DNA of 64,000 nt from Planctomycetota bacterium (GTDB lineage: Bacteria > Planctomycetota > UBA1135 > GCA-002686595). Under the pieces are notes generated by a model that saw nothing but the letters and a program-made list of their open reading frames with translations, ran no database searches and had not been told where the DNA came from. Position numbers and translations under genes: made by a program. Shown piece after piece: positions 61,247 through 64,000 of the stretch; the first letter of the stretch is position 1, and each line of letters starts with the position of its first letter. The stretch is from assembly GCA_023150475.1 (NCBI GenBank), contig JAKLKU010000005.1, positions 248,001-312,000 on the forward strand, read 5' to 3'.

Positions 61247-62491
61247 TCAACGTGCGAAGGTCGCGCGGCGGCGTTTCCACTCGCCATTCCTCGGCTCGAG
61301 TTCGATGCAGCGTTCGACCAGCTCGCGCGCGCGAGCCTTCTCGCCGTTCAGCCACAGGCAACACGCCAACGTGTCGAGGATCGCAGCTTCGTCGGGCGCG
61401 CGGCTCGCGGCGAACTCCGCGACTTCGAGCGCGAAGCGCTTCGCGGGCTCGTCGAGGTACTCCGCCGCCTCCCAGTGTCGCCAAGCGATCTCGTTCGCGA
61501 CGAACGCGGCCCGCTCGGGGTCGATCCGCGGCCAGACTCGCTTCGCGTACGTGTCGAGCTGCGCGAGCGTGGCGGCGCGGATCTCGTCCTTCGCCGCTTT
61601 CGCGCGTTTCAGCGCTTCGGCTCGCACGCCCTGCATCCGCCCGACGGCGAACCAGCCGTCGAAGAGCACGAGCGGCTCCGTTTCCGTCGCCAGGAACGCG
61701 ACGAGCTCGTCGGTGCGATAGCTCTGCGTGCGATCGTCGAAGCTCGCGTACGTCCGGCCGAGCACTTCGTCGAGCTTGACGAGCCGCATCGGCACCGACC
61801 TGCACTCGCGGTCGAGCTCCGCGATCGCCCTCAGTTGATATTCGGCGCCCGCGCGATCGCCGATGTCGCGCAGCTTGCGCGCGAGCTTCCAGCGCAGATC
61901 GACGTCCGTCTCGGACGCGACCACGCGCCGTTGGAGATCCGCCAGCGTGTCGCGGTCGGCGCGCACGCGCGCGAGCTCACGCCGGAATTCCTCCGGCCCG
62001 ACGTACCCGGTCGTCACTTCGCGCACGCTTGCGTCCGGAGCGAGCCAGACCAACGTCGGGAGCTTCTGCACCGAGTAACGCTCGGCGAGCACCTTGCCGA
62101 TCGCCGACTCGCTGTCGATGCTGACGCAGACCACGCCGCAGAGTTCGGCGATCACTCGTTCGTCGACGAACGTGGTCGTGCCCATGCGCCGACACGGCCG
62201 ACACCAATCGGCCCAGAAGTCGAGCATGACCAGCGAATCGGTCGCGCGTGCGCGTGCGAGGGCTTGTGCGTACGTGCCTTCGAACCACGGCACTGCGCCG
62301 TGGAACTCGTCGCCGCGGACTTCCGCCGTCGCGCGAGCCTCGGCGCGCACGACGACGACGCGCACGGTCTCCTGGCCCGAGTTGTCCTGCGCCAACGCGG
62401 CATCCGCGGGCCGAATCTGCGGGTTCGCGCCGGCGTGACCGCCCGACACGAACGAAGCGAGGAACCAGACCAGGACAGCGCTGCGGAGCAT
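61247..62491 (-). CDS. Secreted thioredoxin-like protein with a helical C-terminal half (414 aa)
   Basis: A signal peptide is present (LRSAVLVWFLASFVSGGHA). The thioredoxin fold follows at about residues 70-170, with the redox motif CRPC (Cys97/Cys100) after DFWADW and a cis-Pro segment LPTLVWLAPD. The remaining 230 residues are helical and TPR-like, ending in DTLACCLWLNGEKARARELVERC. A Cys-Cys pair is conserved with the paralogue at 62632-63876. It is predicted to be periplasmic. It may act in disulfide formation, repair or heme-related redox chemistry; the helical half would be a binding surface. A TAGATT hexamer lies 21 bases before the start. Confidence 0.82.
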   Translation of the reverse strand: MLRSAVLVWFLASFVSGGHAGANPQIRPADAALAQDNSGQETVRVVVVRAEARATAEVRGDEFHGAVPWFEGTYAQALARARATDSLVMLDFWADWCRPCRRMGTTTFVDERVIAELCGVVCVSIDSESAIGKVLAERYSVQKLPTLVWLAPDASVREVTTGYVGPEEFRRELARVRADRDTLADLQRRVVASETDVDLRWKLARKLRDIGDRAGAEYQLRAIAELDRECRSVPMRLVKLDEVLGRTYASFDDRTQSYRTDELVAFLATETEPLVLFDGWFAVGRMQGVRAEALKRAKAAKDEIRAATLAQLDTYAKRVWPRIDPERAAFVANEIAWRHWEAAEYLDEPAKRFALEVAEFAASRAPDEAAILDTLACCLWLNGEKARARELVERCIELEPRNGEWKRRRATFAR

Positions 62492-62512
62492 GGAGCGGAC
62501 GTGCGTCGGAGG

Positions 62513-62518
62513 AATCTA
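62513..62518 (-). promoter_or_regulatory. -10-like box TAGATT of the first thioredoxin/TPR gene
   Basis: On the minus strand TAGATT ends 21 bases before the ATG at 62491. GAGG between the two could serve as a Shine-Dalgarno sequence. Confidence 0.35.
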
Positions 62519-62631
62519 ACCGGGTTTCGGACGCTCGCCAGCCGGACGAGAGGTCGCGTCGGGCCTCTTGCGACTTTCGTACACGTCGGCGGCGAGGAGC
62601 GCGCTCCGTGCGGCGTGGGTTCACCCGCGAT

Positions 62632-63876
62632 TCAGGGCGTGAATTCCTCGACACGCTCTCGCCACGCGTCGTTCTTCGGGTCGAGTTCGACGCACCGCCG
62701 CGCCGCCGCCAGTGCTTCGTCCTTCTTGCCGTTCATCCACAGGCAACAAGCGAGCGTGTCGACGACGGCCGGCGCCTCGGGCGCGAGTTCGGCCGCACGC
62801 GCCGCGACCTGCAGCGCAAACTCCTTCTCCTCCGGCCCGAGCTCTTCCGTCGACTCGTAGAAACTCCACGCGAGCGCGTTGCCGAACTCGATCATCTCGT
62901 CGCGCGGGCAATGCGGCCACGCACGTTGGAGCGCCGCGCGTCGGCGTGCGCGCGCCGCCGCGGCCTGCACTGGCGTCGAGTCGCGAGCCTGTTGGATGCG
63001 CGCGAGCGCGCCGACTTCGAAGTCGGCGACGATCGACCAACCGCGGAACAGCACTTCCGGGTCGGCCTCGTGTTCGAGCGCTCGCGCGAACGGCGAAACG
63101 TCGAACGCGCCGCGGACTTCGTCGTACGTGCGCCGCACCTGGACGCGCAACTCGTCGAGGCGCATCAACCGCATCGGTTTCGAGCGACCGCTCGGATCGA
63201 GCTGCTTGATCTTCGCGATCTGCTCCTCCGCGCCGACGCCGTCGCCGGATGCACGCAGCTTCTGGGCGAGCCGCCACCGCAGGTCGACGTTGTTCTCGTC
63301 GGCGGCGATGCGGCGGCGCAGTTCGGGGATCGTCTCGCGGTCCGCGCGGATCCGTTGCGCCTCGTGCAGCAGTTCGGTCGGACCCAGGACGCCGACGACG
63401 CGGTCGCGAGCAACGCCGTCGGGCGAGAGCCACACGGCGGTCGGATACTCCGCGACGCCATAGCGTGCCACCAACGTGCCGCCCGCCGCTTCCAGGCCGT
63501 CGATCGACACGCACACGGAGTCGGCGAACTCCGCGACGACCGCGGGATGCGTCAGCGTGTTGCGGAAGAACTCGTCGCACAGCTTGCAGTCGTTGCGCCG
63601 GAAGACGACGAAAACCTGGCGGCTCTCCGCCCGTGCGCGAGCAAGCGCTTCGTCGAACGTCCCGCGGTGCCACGCGATCGAGCCGCGGATCGAGCTCGCG
63701 TCGCCAAGCGTCGCTGCAGCCTGGCGCGCTCGCGGCGAAGCGGTTTCGCCCGGATGCGCGGTCGCGGTCGACACTGCGGGGCCGAGCACGGCCCCGCTCG
63801 CGATCGCGCGCATGGCGAACTCACGTGCACGCTTCGAGATGCGCAGGAACAACGACGCCATCGACTCCGTCTCCAT
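62632..63876 (-). CDS. Secreted thioredoxin-like protein, paralogue of 61247-62491 (414 aa)
   Basis: It has the same length and architecture as its neighbour. A signal-peptide-like N-terminus (to about residue 41) precedes a thioredoxin fold with CKLC (Cys97/Cys100, the same residue numbers) after FVVFRRND, and the cis-Pro segment YPTAVWLSPDG. The helical C-terminal half ends DTLACCLWMNGKKDEALAAARRC. The CxxC context (RRNDCKLCDEF) differs from the WADWCRPC of the paralogue, so the redox potential may differ. The 140-base gap between the two genes and a separate -10-like box suggest independent promoters. Confidence 0.82.
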   Translation of the reverse strand: METESMASLFLRISKRAREFAMRAIASGAVLGPAVSTATAHPGETASPRARQAAATLGDASSIRGSIAWHRGTFDEALARARAESRQVFVVFRRNDCKLCDEFFRNTLTHPAVVAEFADSVCVSIDGLEAAGGTLVARYGVAEYPTAVWLSPDGVARDRVVGVLGPTELLHEAQRIRADRETIPELRRRIAADENNVDLRWRLAQKLRASGDGVGAEEQIAKIKQLDPSGRSKPMRLMRLDELRVQVRRTYDEVRGAFDVSPFARALEHEADPEVLFRGWSIVADFEVGALARIQQARDSTPVQAAAARARRRAALQRAWPHCPRDEMIEFGNALAWSFYESTEELGPEEKEFALQVAARAAELAPEAPAVVDTLACCLWMNGKKDEALAAARRCVELDPKNDAWRERVEEFTP

Positions 63877-63916
63877 TGCGTTCCTCGTGGCGGGACCTCA
63901 CGACGAACGCGCTCCC

Positions 63917-63922
63917 ACTCTA
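63917..63922 (-). promoter_or_regulatory. -10-like box TAGAGT of the second thioredoxin/TPR gene
   Basis: On the minus strand TAGAGT ends 40 bases before the ATG at 63876. The remaining bases to 64000 contain no recognisable gene. Confidence 0.3.
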
Positions 63923-64000
63923 ACGGACCCCGGCGCGAGGCCAAGTCCACCGCCCAACCGGCCCATTCGATCCCCCGTCGCGCCAGTCCGTCGCTGTGGT

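Noticed and set aside
1..64000. tRNA, rRNA, CRISPR arrays, insertion sequences or prophage genes
   Set aside because: I looked for cloverleaf-like segments, transposase motifs, repeat-spacer patterns and integrases and saw none. A covariance-model search would be decisive for short RNAs.

Overview
This 64 kb window comes from a very GC-rich bacterial chromosome (about 70% GC by eye). It has no rRNA, tRNA, CRISPR array or insertion sequence that I could recognise. Stop codons are almost all TGA, and genes inside operons very often overlap by four bases (ATGA/GTGA). The gene content suggests a free-living, envelope-rich Gram-negative, most likely a member of the Planctomycetota: large secreted proteins with carboxypeptidase-regulatory-like repeats, giant FG-GAP/ASPIC-UnbV proteins, a CPXCG protein, a propeller-type hybrid kinase, an SPFH protein paired with a ribbon-helix-helix protein, and many lipoproteins. 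A Myxococcota-like origin cannot be excluded from sequence reading alone. Because of the base composition, long antisense open frames cover nearly every real gene; these were left out.

Layout. Positions 1-6696 (minus) hold three consecutive surface/secreted proteins of the carboxypeptidase-regulatory-like type; the last runs off the window. Positions 7039-9362 (plus) hold a macro-domain protein, a membrane protein overlapping it by four bases, and a second membrane protein. A lipoprotein of the sulfatase fold without the formylglycine residue faces them (9366-10769, minus). Positions 11131-12262 form an SPFH membrane protein/ribbon-helix-helix operon with a 24-bp palindrome just upstream. Positions 12485-24574 look like one nine-gene operon: an FAD-dependent UDP-galactopyranose-mutase-like protein, a VTC-type polyphosphate polymerase domain, DUF4956, a TPR membrane protein, an SGNH hydrolase, a CotH kinase-like protein fused to a beta-helix, an atypical metallophosphoesterase and two GT4 glycosyltransferases. 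This is the best candidate for an undescribed envelope-polymer system. Positions 24620-30488 encode a complete RND efflux system (TolC-like lipoprotein, adaptor, permease).

Positions 30598-32325 carry a WYL regulator and a DUF1579-like exported protein. Positions 32344-39509 carry two divergent giant FG-GAP/UnbV/TPR proteins. From 39.5 to 51.9 kb small transcription units alternate in strand: CPXCG protein, polysaccharide deacetylase, a large lipoprotein, two small membrane proteins built from one repeated two-helix unit followed by a flippase, a GT39-type mannosyltransferase-like protein, a GT2 glycosyltransferase, a sialidase-like protein, a second SGNH protein, a TfoX-like protein and a small lipoprotein. 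From 52.0 to 56.2 kb (minus) lie a thioredoxin-like protein, a molybdopterin oxidoreductase, a small membrane protein and an alkyltransferase-like protein. A 1345-residue hybrid histidine kinase and a rhodanese follow (plus). The window ends with a small unknown protein and two paralogous secreted thioredoxin/TPR proteins (minus).

Overall the window is dominated by building, exporting and decorating the cell envelope. A recurrent regulatory pattern is also visible: many first genes of transcription units have a TANNNT hexamer ending only 6-11 bases before the start codon and lack a Shine-Dalgarno sequence, which suggests frequent leaderless mRNAs. Other genes (for example 11131, 14768, 35823, 42818) have a clear GGAGG/AGGAG instead.
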